From the NCBI GenBank assembly GCA_947258735.1, contig CAMYJJ010000064.1, positions 1 through 12,545 on the forward strand: a stretch of DNA of 12,545 bases. The letters run 5' to 3'. Position 1 is the stretch's first letter. Each line of letters starts with the position of its first letter. Both the position numbers and the translations under genes were made by a program. The notes beneath the pieces were generated by a model. The model searched no databases. It saw only the letters and a program-made list of their open reading frames with translations, and was not told the DNA's origin. Below are positions 1 to 6,257 of this stretch, one piece after another. Source of the DNA: Thermodesulfovibrionia bacterium. Its GTDB lineage: Bacteria; Nitrospirota; Thermodesulfovibrionia; UBA6902.

Positions 1-255
1 AATTTCGGAAAGATTTCGGGTGTTATAATCGACAGGTGCAGTAAACATGGTGTATGGCTTGATGCAGGTGAGCTGGAAAAAATCCAGCATTTTATTGCAG
101 ACGGGGGGCTGGATAATTCACGGGACAAAGAAATCTCGAAGAACCGTCAACTCATTAAAGAGCTTGCCGAACAGACAAATCAGAATGCATTTACCCAGCG
201 CCTGTTACATATATGGAATTTGAAGAGAATCATGTTCCGCGGCTGGAGAAAATAA
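1..255 (+). CDS. zf-TFIIB zinc-ribbon protein, 3' end only (84 codons)
   Basis: Frame 1 is open from the first base to a TAA at 253-255, so the 5' end lies outside the window. The visible start of the fragment, GVIIDRCSKHGVWLDAGELE, is the signature of the transcription-factor zinc-finger family (zf-TFIIB, PF13453): the second metal pair (here Cys-x2-His, CSKH) followed by G-x-W-L/F-D-x-G-E-L. The first Cys pair would lie just upstream. The remaining ~60 residues are charged and probably helical, ending in a basic tail (MFRGWRK). The family is small, cytosolic and mostly of unknown role, so only the fold can be named. It converges on the kinase gene at 308-1354. Confidence 0.8.
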   Translation, partial: NFGKISGVIIDRCSKHGVWLDAGELEKIQHFIADGGLDNSRDKEISKNRQLIKELAEQTNQNAFTQRLLHIWNLKRIMFRGWRK

Positions 256-259
256 GGGG

Positions 260-308
260 TATCCGTTATCCGTAATCTGTTACCCGTTACCCATTACTCA
301 TCACCCAT
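260..308. repeat. degenerate 7-bp tandem repeat between convergent genes
   Basis: Seven consecutive heptamers start at 260, 267, 274, 281, 288, 295 and 302. The first two are identical (TATCCGT); later ones drift through TACCCGT and TACCCAT to CACCCAT. The array starts 4 bases after the zinc-ribbon stop codon and runs to the first base of the stop codon (308-310) of the minus-strand kinase gene; 309-315 (CACTTGA) may be a further decayed unit. No terminator hairpin is visible here. Confidence 0.7.
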
Positions 309-1354
309 CACTTGATGTAATCATTCACCTTATCAATCCCGAATGCATCATCATCAAGAACAGCATGTACAAAATTAATAATCCTGTATCTGTTTTCATC
401 TGATACATCCGGGTAGAATGCCGGATTCGCAACTACCGCTCCCCTGAATGCATAAAAAGGAGCAACAACCTTAAACATCTCATCATCTCCGGATTGACTT
501 ATATACTTGTCATAAAAAAGATTGATGGCTTCAGCATATGTACCCTCTAACTGTCCAAAATGACAAATCGAATAAAATATATAATTAATAGTCAAGGCCG
601 TCACATCATCTGCAGCATCACCCCACGGCCCCCTGCTCCTGTCCAGCAGCACAAAGTCCCTGCTGTTCTGAAACCATATATTGCCGGGATGAAAATCACC
701 ATGCACCTGACAGAGCCTGTGGTATTTGGGTTTCAGCCGGGCCCGCCAGTCAACACATTTTTTCTCTATCTCCGCCATCTCTTCATATGAGATCAGGCCA
801 TCCGGGTATGTATCGAACACACCCATAAGACACTCTCCATGCCCGATCGTGTCCCTCACCTTTCTCCAGTGTAAGGCCCTCGACGTCTTTTTTACCGCAT
901 GGATCTTGGCCAGATAAGCTGACATGGTCTGGATTTTTTCTATGTCATGGGTTTCAAGCCGTTCCTGGGCGGCATATGCTTTCAAATCATTGAAGTAGTG
1001 TTCGCCCTCTGCCTTCTCCATTAATAAATAATACTCTTTCCCGCCGCCAATGGATTGAATCGTTCCGTTCTTTTTTTCTGCCAGCACATCAATTGCTTTC
1101 ACATGCTTTGGCAGGTTTTGAAACTCTTCCAGGTCAAGCAGAAATACCCCTGCCCTGTCTGCCGGATAATCATGCTCAAGCCCCTCGGGAAAGAGCCCCT
1201 TAATTACATATGACTCATGACCAATCTTTGTTTTAATATCTATGAGAAAGCCGGCTCCCTGAACACCCGCACCTAGCTTTTCAATATGTACACTGAGCGC
1301 TTTTTTACCAAAAAGTTTGTGGATGTATTTCTCTATACTTTTTTTATTAATCAT
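308..1354 (-). CDS. APH-family phosphotransferase (small-molecule kinase)
   Basis: This 348-aa cytosolic protein has the aminoglycoside phosphotransferase/choline kinase fold (APH, PF01636). An N-lobe lysine sits in VIKG (K52). The catalytic loop is HGDFHPGN (218-225, with D220 as the likely base), and the metal-binding aspartate is in LLDRSRG (D238), followed by the GDAADD segment (245-250) common in these kinases. The substrate cannot be read from sequence, and nothing indicates antibiotic resistance rather than a sugar or amino-alcohol substrate. Its ATG overlaps the uvrC TGA in an ATGA (1351-1354), so it is probably co-transcribed and translationally coupled to uvrC. The C-terminal ~90 residues are the less conserved, probably substrate-specific part. 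Confidence 0.85.
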   Translation of the reverse strand: MINKKSIEKYIHKLFGKKALSVHIEKLGAGVQGAGFLIDIKTKIGHESYVIKGLFPEGLEHDYPADRAGVFLLDLEEFQNLPKHVKAIDVLAEKKNGTIQSIGGGKEYYLLMEKAEGEHYFNDLKAYAAQERLETHDIEKIQTMSAYLAKIHAVKKTSRALHWRKVRDTIGHGECLMGVFDTYPDGLISYEEMAEIEKKCVDWRARLKPKYHRLCQVHGDFHPGNIWFQNSRDFVLLDRSRGPWGDAADDVTALTINYIFYSICHFGQLEGTYAEAINLFYDKYISQSGDDEMFKVVAPFYAFRGAVVANPAFYPDVSDENRYRIINFVHAVLDDDAFGIDKVNDYIK

Positions 1355-3213
1355 CCTGTGACTGTGCCGGTCTTTTTCAGTTTCTGCAGGTGAGACTTTA
1401 ATGCTTCAGCTACTTTCCTGTTCATGCCCTTAATTGATGCTATTTCATCTGTTGAGGCCTTGCGGATAGCATCAATACTGCTGAAATGCCGCAACAGCTG
1501 AAGCCGTCTGGCCTTGCCAATACCTCTCACATCTTCAAGCGGGGACCGAAGCGTCCTTTTTGCCCTGAGTTTTTTGTGATATGTAATTGCAAACCGATGG
1601 ACTTCATCTCTTATCTTCTGCAGCAGGTGAGTTGTATCCAATGGCGGTTCAAGGTATATGGGTGATCTTTTACCCGGCAGATAAATCCTGTCCAGATCTT
1701 TCTGCACATGTGACTGTGCTGACCTGGTTTTGTCGTTTTTAGCCTTTGCTATGGAAGCTAATGTAACAGGAAGATCAAACGGTTTCATAGCCTCAACGGC
1801 ACGGGACAGCTGTCCCCTGCCACCGTCTATAAGCAGGAGTTCAGGCACGGCTCCTCCCTCTTCTGAAAGGCGCTTCAGGTAACGCCCTACGACCTCACCA
1901 ATCATTGCAAAATCATTAACTCCCTTTACCGTCCGGATCTTAAACTGCCTGTATCCGTCTTTATCAAATTTCCCTTCTTCATACACAATTAATCCGCCAA
2001 CAGATTCAGATCCGGATATATTTGAGACATCCACAGCACCGATTCTTGAAGGGACCGTATCCAGGTGGAGCAGGTCCCTGATCTTCAGAATGGTTTCATC
2101 CACTTTTGTTTCTTTGTGCCTGTTAAAAGAATACAGGGCATTATCATCAGCCATCTTGAGCACTTTGCTTTCAGAATCATTTTTTGCAAAGCTGAGATGG
2201 ACACGGCTGCCGCGCCGTTGCGCAAGCCATTTACCTTCAGTGGTCAGCCTTGCCTGTAAAGGAAGTATTATTCTGGGAGGGACCAATATTTCCTTTGAAT
2301 AAAACTGTTCAATAAATCCTGCTAGTAATTCCCTGCTATCCATCTCACCCAGATGTTTCAGGAAATAGTCCTTTTGCCCGATAACCGTACCATTTCTTAT
2401 AAAAAGCATATACGCAGCAGCTTCCTGTCTTTCCCTGTATAAACCGATCACATCAACATCATCAAGTTCAGGAGCTATAACCCTCTGCGATTCCCATGAC
2501 TTTTTAAGGGCGGTCATTCTGTCTCTGATTTTTGCCGCATCTTCAAAGAAAAGCGCATCAGACATTTTCTGCATGCGTTCCTGCAATTTTGTGACAAGCT
2601 CTCTCTTTTCTCCCTTAATAAAACTCTTGACCTCTTCCACAACTTCCATGTATGTTTCTCTGTCAGCTGGAGACCTTTTGTCCCTGTCACAGGGGGCAAG
2701 ACACCTTCCCATCTGGTACTGAACACAGGGTCTGAAAGGCCTGTCCATCTTATATCTGCACATGCGTATAGGAAAATTCCGGCGGATAAAGTCCAGCATA
2801 TCTCTCATGGCACCTGCCGGGACATACGGTCCGAAATATAAGGCACCGTCCTTTGTTATCCTGCGGACCACATCCAGCCTCGGCCATTCCTCATTGATGG
2901 TTAATTTGAGGTAAGGATAATGCTTGTCGTCACGCAGAATGATATTATACCGGGGCTTGGATTTCTTGATAAAGTTGGCTTCAAGGACCAGGGCCTCAAG
3001 TTCATTCCTGGTCACAATATAATCAAAGTCAACTATGTCCTGTACCATCTTTGCTTTTCTGTCATCCAGCGAAGCTGATTTCTGAAAATAAGACCGTAAC
3101 CTGTTTCTCAGGTTCTTGGCCTTGCCCACATACATGATCCGTTCTCTCTGCCCTTTCATCATGTATATCCCTGGTGATGCAGGGACTTTGGTAAGTTTTT
3201 GCTTCATATCCAT
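1351..3213 (-). CDS. uvrC: excinuclease ABC subunit C
   Basis: UvrC makes both incisions around a lesion in UvrABC nucleotide excision repair. Numbering from the ATG at 3213 (620 aa): GIY-YIG nuclease at the N-terminus (GIY 15-17, YVGKAKNL 28-35); a cysteine cluster C152-x10-C163-x7-C171-x3-C175, matching the reported Fe-S ligands of this family; UVR domain about 204-240, the UvrB contact; RNase H-like nuclease with D395 (VDVSNISG), D463 (LLIDGGRGQL) and H539 (DEVHRFAI); and tandem helix-hairpin-helix about 558-613. All catalytic residues appear intact. The frame extends upstream to an ATG at 3234, but that site has no Shine-Dalgarno. The ATG at 3213 has GGGG 12 bases upstream and puts the PxSPG motif at the usual distance, so I prefer it. 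The stop overlaps the start of the kinase gene. Confidence 0.97.
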   Translation of the reverse strand: MDMKQKLTKVPASPGIYMMKGQRERIMYVGKAKNLRNRLRSYFQKSASLDDRKAKMVQDIVDFDYIVTRNELEALVLEANFIKKSKPRYNIILRDDKHYPYLKLTINEEWPRLDVVRRITKDGALYFGPYVPAGAMRDMLDFIRRNFPIRMCRYKMDRPFRPCVQYQMGRCLAPCDRDKRSPADRETYMEVVEEVKSFIKGEKRELVTKLQERMQKMSDALFFEDAAKIRDRMTALKKSWESQRVIAPELDDVDVIGLYRERQEAAAYMLFIRNGTVIGQKDYFLKHLGEMDSRELLAGFIEQFYSKEILVPPRIILPLQARLTTEGKWLAQRRGSRVHLSFAKNDSESKVLKMADDNALYSFNRHKETKVDETILKIRDLLHLDTVPSRIGAVDVSNISGSESVGGLIVYEEGKFDKDGYRQFKIRTVKGVNDFAMIGEVVGRYLKRLSEEGGAVPELLLIDGGRGQLSRAVEAMKPFDLPVTLASIAKAKNDKTRSAQSHVQKDLDRIYLPGKRSPIYLEPPLDTTHLLQKIRDEVHRFAITYHKKLRAKRTLRSPLEDVRGIGKARRLQLLRHFSSIDAIRKASTDEIASIKGMNRKVAEALKSHLQKLKKTGTVTG

Positions 3214-3374
3214 ATAACGATTATACCCCAGCATATGAATATACGGTACAGAGGGAAGAAAGGGAGAGGAAACGGTAAGATTAATAAATGATTAATAGCA
3301 AGATGGATTTGGTTAAAATAATATGCTCTCTGCCAATGCCTTTGTATGGCTGATCTACGGGCAGGTATCGGCCT

Positions 3375-3397
3375 GAATGCCCTGTTTACAGGCATTC
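3375..3397. repeat. 10-bp hairpin with one bulge upstream of the 3407 promoter
   Basis: GAATG-c-CCTGT-tt-ACAGG-CATTC folds as two perfect 5-bp stems stacked around one bulged C. No U-run follows on either strand, so it is not an ordinary terminator. It ends 10 bases before the -35 box at 3407, which would suit a protein-binding site, but no factor can be named. Confidence 0.4.
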
Positions 3398-3406
3398 TGA
3401 AAGGGG

Positions 3407-3434
3407 TTGACACTGAGAATATTTCAGTTAAAAT
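3407..3434 (+). promoter_or_regulatory. near-consensus sigma70 promoter
   Basis: TTGACA (3407-3412), a 16-bp spacer and TAAAAT (3429-3434, 5 of 6 to consensus) predict a start near 3441. The spacer contains an almost symmetrical 15-mer, CTGAGAATATTTCAG (3413-3427), a shape typical of operators. No protein gene with a ribosome-binding site follows. What follows is the inverted-repeat segment at 3454-3604. Confidence 0.5.
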
Positions 3435-3440
3435 AAAATT

Positions 3441-3610
3441 AGACATAGAGCTTGCGATATCCTGGAGAGGTAACACCCAGAGGACCAGGCAGATTGGTAA
3501 GAGAGCGGGAGTTGGATACGAAGTGCAAGACAGAGAAGCAAGAAATTAAGACGTACGTATCTGCCGAAGCTCCAGATTAACCTCTTGGGTTTCCAGGATA
3601 TCGCTAAAAA
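3441..3610 (+). ncRNA. candidate structured RNA (6S-like outline), function unknown
   Basis: The ends are closed by a perfect 12-bp inverted repeat: GCGATATCCTGG at 3454-3465 and its complement at 3593-3604. Inside it, CCCAGAGG (3476-3483) pairs with CCTCTTGGG (3581-3589) around one bulge. Further in, GGCAGAT (3487-3493) and ATCTGCC (3559-3565) offer another 7 bp, or GGATACG pairs with CGTATCT. A long irregular hairpin with an asymmetric middle loop, directly behind a strong promoter, recalls 6S RNA in outline, but there is no recognised 6S sequence motif. No U-run terminator follows (UAAAAAAUAA). The alternative is a MITE-like element: ATAGAGC occurs on both flanks (3445-3451 and 3614-3620). 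Confidence 0.35.
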
Positions 3611-3835
3611 ATAATAGAGCCATCAGAAGGCAATTGGTTCACTGTCAAACACCGTGGCATTAGCAGAACGTGCCGAGGTTTCAGTTGTCCAAAGCAGCAG
3701 GCCTTATGATGTCTCTATTTTTATGCCATTTTTATTTCAGCCTTTGCATAGTTATAATCAAGGTACATCCGTTGGGTAGGTTTGGTATGTCTGTTTTTTC
3801 ATTTTGAAAAGGCAGGCATCGGGACGTGTTACCAT

Positions 3836-3876
3836 AATCGGGAACAACGATATTCCGATAGTAAACCGGAATGACG
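3836..3876 (-). repeat. decayed copy C of the GTCATTCC hairpin repeat
   Basis: Read on minus it starts GTCATTCCGG, like the copy at 6169-6247. It keeps the first stem (ATTCCG at 3852-3857 with CGGAAT at 3867-3872) and a CCCGAT remnant near 3836-3843, but has lost the central CCAG...CTGG arm. Confidence 0.5.
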
Positions 3877-3890
3877 GGATCTTACTTTGT

Positions 3891-3910
3891 AGGGGCACGT
3901 TGCAACGTGA
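3891..3910. repeat. half of a GTAGGGGC-type intergenic palindrome
   Basis: TGTAGGGG leads into a perfect 14-bp palindrome CACGTTGCAACGTG (3896-3909). An intact element would continue into CCCCTACA, but the sequence goes to ACCATTATT instead, so the right arm is missing. Confidence 0.5.
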
Positions 3911-3927
3911 CCATTATTAATTCACGA

Positions 3928-4032
3928 TCAGGTTGATCCGCATCTTGGCAGATCCTGTTTCGAGGAACCACTGATAATAATCCAGAACGCTGCTAATGCC
4001 AGACAACCTGCCCCAATTAATAACCACAGCAT
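3928..4032 (-). CDS. 34-aa putative single-helix membrane peptide
   Basis: ATG at 4032-4030 and TGA at 3930-3928. An AAAGGAG Shine-Dalgarno (4043-4049) lies 10 bases before the start, and a perfect consensus promoter lies at 4084-4112. The product begins MLWLLIGAGCLALAAFWIII, one hydrophobic segment (residues 2-20). A short polar tail with SKQDLPRCG follows; Cys10 and Cys31 are the only cysteines. The size and shape match small membrane proteins that act as subunits or modulators of larger complexes, but I recognise no family and give no function. It lies 3' of the AEC transporter on the same strand but has its own promoter. Chance is possible for so short a frame; the promoter, Shine-Dalgarno and hydrophobicity together argue for a gene. 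Confidence 0.55.
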   Translation of the reverse strand: MLWLLIGAGCLALAAFWIIISGSSKQDLPRCGST

Positions 4033-4083
4033 CGCTATATCGCTCCTTTCACGTTTTATGCACATATGCGCAACTTAGCGATC

Positions 4084-4112
4084 ATTATAAGTCATGCCAT
4101 GGACTGTGTCAA
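4084..4112 (-). promoter_or_regulatory. perfect consensus sigma70 promoter
   Basis: On minus: TTGACA (4112-4107), exactly 17 bases, then TATAAT (4089-4084), 12 of 12 matches at optimal spacing. The predicted start is near 4077, giving a ~45-base leader to the small ORF at 4032. The leader contains TGCGCATATGTGCA, a near-palindrome at 4050-4063. No operator is evident in the spacer, so strong constitutive activity is the simplest reading. Confidence 0.75.
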
Positions 4113-4206
4113 TGTTTTTATTTATTATTTATAGGGAGATAATAAAATTTAACTGACCACGTATTCATACATTTGAGTTGTTCATCACCCTTGTTCCGTA
4201 TGGATT

Positions 4207-5133
4207 TTAATTCGCAACGATAGCCATAATCAGCGGAAAGGTCAACATTGCTGCAAGAAGCTGAACCGTAATAATTCCTGCCATAAGAGAGCTGTCTCCG
4301 CCAAGCTGGCGGGAGAGGATGTATGCTGCAGGTGAACCGGGCAGTGCAGCGAACAGAATTGCAACTGCTGATAATTCAGGATCAAGCTTTAGCAGTATGC
4401 AGATAGACCACATGAGAAGGGGGAATATAATAAGTTTAAGCAGGCTGCTGAATACCACTGTCCTGCCTGAGTTACGGGCAGAAGCAATATCAATTGCCGC
4501 TCCAACACACAGTAATCCAACAGGCAGGGCAGCCCTGCCAAAGATTGAGAATGTCTCCTCAACAACATGATGAAGCCCTATTCCGGAATAATTGATAAGT
4601 ATCCCTGATGTGCAGGCAATGATCAGCGGGTTTCTGATCACTTCCTTAATGACCGTCTGCAGGCTCCCCTTGTTCTGATCGTTAAATAATATGAGGACTA
4701 TTACGCAAAGGAGATTAAGCAAGGGTATTAAAACAGCGATGGCAATGGCTGCAATAGTGAGCCCGTTATCGCCAAACAGGGCAAGTGTAGCGGCCAGACC
4801 CACATAGGTGTTGAAGCGTATGCTGCCCTGGAAAAACGATGTATATGCCGGGCCGCCTGATGTCCACCATTTTTTTACAGAGAATAACAGCCCTGACATG
4901 ATAACCACGGCTGTCACGAGTACCAGCACCATGAGCGATACATTAAAAGATCCCATGGAGGCTGTTGCTGTTTTTTGAAAAAGCAGTGAGGGGAAAAGGA
5001 TGAAGTATGTCAACCGTTCAGCTCGGGACCAGAACTCATCTCCGGGAAACTGAAACCAACGGAGCAGATATCCGGAGAAAATTACAAAGAAGACAGGGAC
5101 AAGGGCCCCTAAGATGGACAGATCAACATTCAT
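4207..5133 (-). CDS. AEC-family (auxin efflux carrier) transporter
   Basis: This 308-aa inner-membrane protein is hydrophobic throughout with about ten predicted helices, the usual size for bacterial AEC/MdcF-type carriers (PF03547). Family landmarks are the N-terminal VPVFFVIFSGYLLRW helix, the conserved FFQGSIRFNTYVG stretch near residues 100-112, the mid-protein RNPLIIACTSGILIN, LPVGLLCVGAAI, and the C-terminal LPGSPAAYILSRQLGGD. Bacterial members are secondary carriers, some of malate or other organic anions; the substrate here is unknown. The position next to the succinate dehydrogenase operon is suggestive at most. No good Shine-Dalgarno precedes the ATG (ACATCTATG), and no better start exists nearby. 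It is separated from sdhB by 208 bases with a repeat, so it probably has its own promoter. Confidence 0.9.
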   Translation of the reverse strand: MNVDLSILGALVPVFFVIFSGYLLRWFQFPGDEFWSRAERLTYFILFPSLLFQKTATASMGSFNVSLMVLVLVTAVVIMSGLLFSVKKWWTSGGPAYTSFFQGSIRFNTYVGLAATLALFGDNGLTIAAIAIAVLIPLLNLLCVIVLILFNDQNKGSLQTVIKEVIRNPLIIACTSGILINYSGIGLHHVVEETFSIFGRAALPVGLLCVGAAIDIASARNSGRTVVFSSLLKLIIFPLLMWSICILLKLDPELSAVAILFAALPGSPAAYILSRQLGGDSSLMAGIITVQLLAAMLTFPLIMAIVAN

Positions 5134-5242
5134 AGATGTAATTTTGGTTCACTCATGAAAAACTATACTAATGAGCATCTGTTTATAAATTTAAATGATC
5201 GCCGTCATAGCCGAAGCCTGCCCCAGCAGTCAGTAAGCAGGG

Positions 5243-5310
5243 GTCTTTAATCGGGTATCCAGAATTATTGAATAGACTGGATTCCCGATCAAGAATTTCG
5301 GGAATGACAA
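5243..5310 (-). repeat. GTCATTCC hairpin repeat, copy A
   Basis: Read on minus it aligns along its length with the copy at 6169-6247 (GTCATTCC, GGAATCCAGT, TATTCAATA, CTGGAT, CCCGA in the same order). It has a perfect 8-bp hairpin (TCGGGAAT 5298-5305 with ATTCCCGA 5281-5288) and a CCAG/CTGG arm. The distal hairpin of the other copy is truncated here. It lies directly downstream of sdhB. Confidence 0.75.
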
Positions 5311-5325
5311 AGACAAAATAACAGC

Positions 5326-5343
5326 AGTGTACACACATACACT
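5326..5343 (-). terminator. hairpin overlapping the sdhB stop codon
   Basis: AGTGTA (5326-5331) and TACACT (5338-5343) make a perfect 6-bp stem with a 6-base loop that includes part of the sdhB TAG. On minus only scattered Ts follow, so termination is likely weak. The repeat at 5243-5310 may contribute further hairpins. Confidence 0.3.
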
Positions 5344-6097
5344 ACTCAGGTTCAGAAAAGAGTTTGACGGCCTTTGTAAACTCCCGGTTAAGCTTCGCAA
5401 TAAAAGAAACCCTGATTCCCTTCGGGCATGCGGCCTGGCATTCATAGTGGTTGGAGCAGTTGCCAAAACCCTGCTTAAGCATCTCTTCGGTCATCATGCA
5501 GACCCGCTTCTTTGCTTCCACTTTACCCTGGGGCAGCATGGCGAGGTTGGTAATTTTGGCAGCAGTAAACAGCATTGCCGAACCATTGGGACAGGCAGCA
5601 GCACATGCGCCGCACCCTATGCACTCTGCCGCATCCATTGCAATGTCTGCATCTTCCCTGGGAATGAGAATGGCATTGGCATCAGGCACACCCCCTGTAT
5701 GTACGGAGACATACCCGCCGGACTGGATAATATGTTCAAAGGAGCTTCTGTCAACTATCAGGTCCTTGATGACCGGAAAGGCCTTTGCACGCCATGGCTC
5801 TATATATATTGTGTCCCCGTCTTTAAAGTTTCTCATGTGCAGCTGACAGACCGTGGTCCTCTCCTGCGGTCCATGCGGGACCCCGTTTATCACCTGTGAA
5901 CAGGTGCCGCAGATTCCCTCTCGGCAGTCATGGTCAAATGCGATCGGCTCTTCATTGTTCCTGATCAGCCCTTCATTAACCAGATCGAGCATTTCAAGAA
6001 ACGACATCTCGCTGCTCACATTTTTTGCGTCATACTGTACCAGTTTGCCCGACTGGTCTTTAGATTTCTGCCGCCACACAAAGAGGGTAATGTTCAT
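5342..6097 (-). CDS. sdhB: succinate dehydrogenase/fumarate reductase iron-sulfur subunit
   Basis: This 251-aa subunit carries electrons from the flavin to the quinone site through three Fe-S centres. [2Fe-2S] ligands are C58, C63, C66 and C84 (CREGICGTC...C). The C-terminal ferredoxin-like half has C159, C162, C165 with C224 for [4Fe-4S], and C169, C214 and C220 for [3Fe-4S] ([12 protein letters not shown], then [12 protein letters not shown]). All expected ligands are present and the length is normal. A Shine-Dalgarno AGGA sits about 6 bases before the ATG. It is the last gene of sdhC-sdhA-sdhB, separated from sdhA by 160 bases that hold a hairpin repeat. Direction (oxidation of succinate or reduction of fumarate) cannot be decided from sequence. 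Confidence 0.97.
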   Translation of the reverse strand: MNITLFVWRQKSKDQSGKLVQYDAKNVSSEMSFLEMLDLVNEGLIRNNEEPIAFDHDCREGICGTCSQVINGVPHGPQERTTVCQLHMRNFKDGDTIYIEPWRAKAFPVIKDLIVDRSSFEHIIQSGGYVSVHTGGVPDANAILIPREDADIAMDAAECIGCGACAAACPNGSAMLFTAAKITNLAMLPQGKVEAKKRVCMMTEEMLKQGFGNCSNHYECQAACPKGIRVSFIAKLNREFTKAVKLFSEPE

Positions 6098-6168
6098 AAT
6101 TATCCTGTTATTTGTTAATTGTTATAAGTTATTAATTTTTCCAGTCCATAAACCCAGGTTGTCTGTCT

Positions 6169-6247
6169 GTCATTCCGGCAGTCTTTAAGCCGGAATCCAG
6201 TTTATTCAATAGACTCTGGATGCCCGACTACTGACTTCGGGCATAAC
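6169..6247 (+). repeat. GTCATTCC three-hairpin repeat, copy B
   Basis: A complete copy: stem 1 ATTCCGGC (6172-6179) with GCCGGAAT (6189-6196); a central CCAG (6197-6200)/CTGG (6216-6219) arm around TATTCAATA; stem 3 ATGCCCGA (6220-6227) with TCGGGCAT (6237-6244). Both outer stems are perfect 8-bp pairs, so the unit can fold like a small cloverleaf. It lies between sdhA and sdhB, in the opposite orientation to copies A and C. Confidence 0.8.
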
Positions 6248-6257
6248 AAACTAAATG

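Larger units (their letters stand above)
3605..3927. other. intergenic stretch with no gene, decayed repeats only
   Basis: No frame here has both a credible start and a ribosome-binding site. It holds a weak stem (GAGCCA at 3617-3622 with TGGTTC at 3635-3640), an isolated TATAAT at 3753-3758 without a -35 partner, and the two repeat remnants listed separately at 3836-3876 and 3891-3910. Confidence 0.6.

Noticed and set aside
260..315. CRISPR-like array
   Set aside because: Units are only 7 bp with no spacers.
308..1354. Antibiotic-resistance aminoglycoside kinase
   Set aside because: The APH fold is shared by many metabolic kinases; no resistance-specific subfamily can be recognised and the neighbour is uvrC, not a mobile cassette.
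3204..3476. 90-codon open frame on - overlapping the uvrC start
   Set aside because: Overlaps the 5' end of uvrC in another frame, composition unlike a protein, no family resemblance.
3485..3540. tRNA-like string with GATTGGTAAGAG and a GGGAGTT stretch
   Set aside because: No acceptor stem or T-arm can be paired into a cloverleaf; resemblance is to the D-arm only.
3346..3549. 67-codon open frame on + upstream of uvrC
   Set aside because: No Shine-Dalgarno, no recognisable domain, and its span covers the promoter and the inverted-repeat segment, which explain the region better.
3753..3758. TATAAT as a further + promoter
   Set aside because: The -35 region (TTTTAT at 17 bp) is poor and no gene or structured RNA follows.
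5327..5899. 190-codon open frame on + opposite sdhB
   Set aside because: Antisense to a gene with all Fe-S ligands conserved; a shadow frame produced by codon bias.
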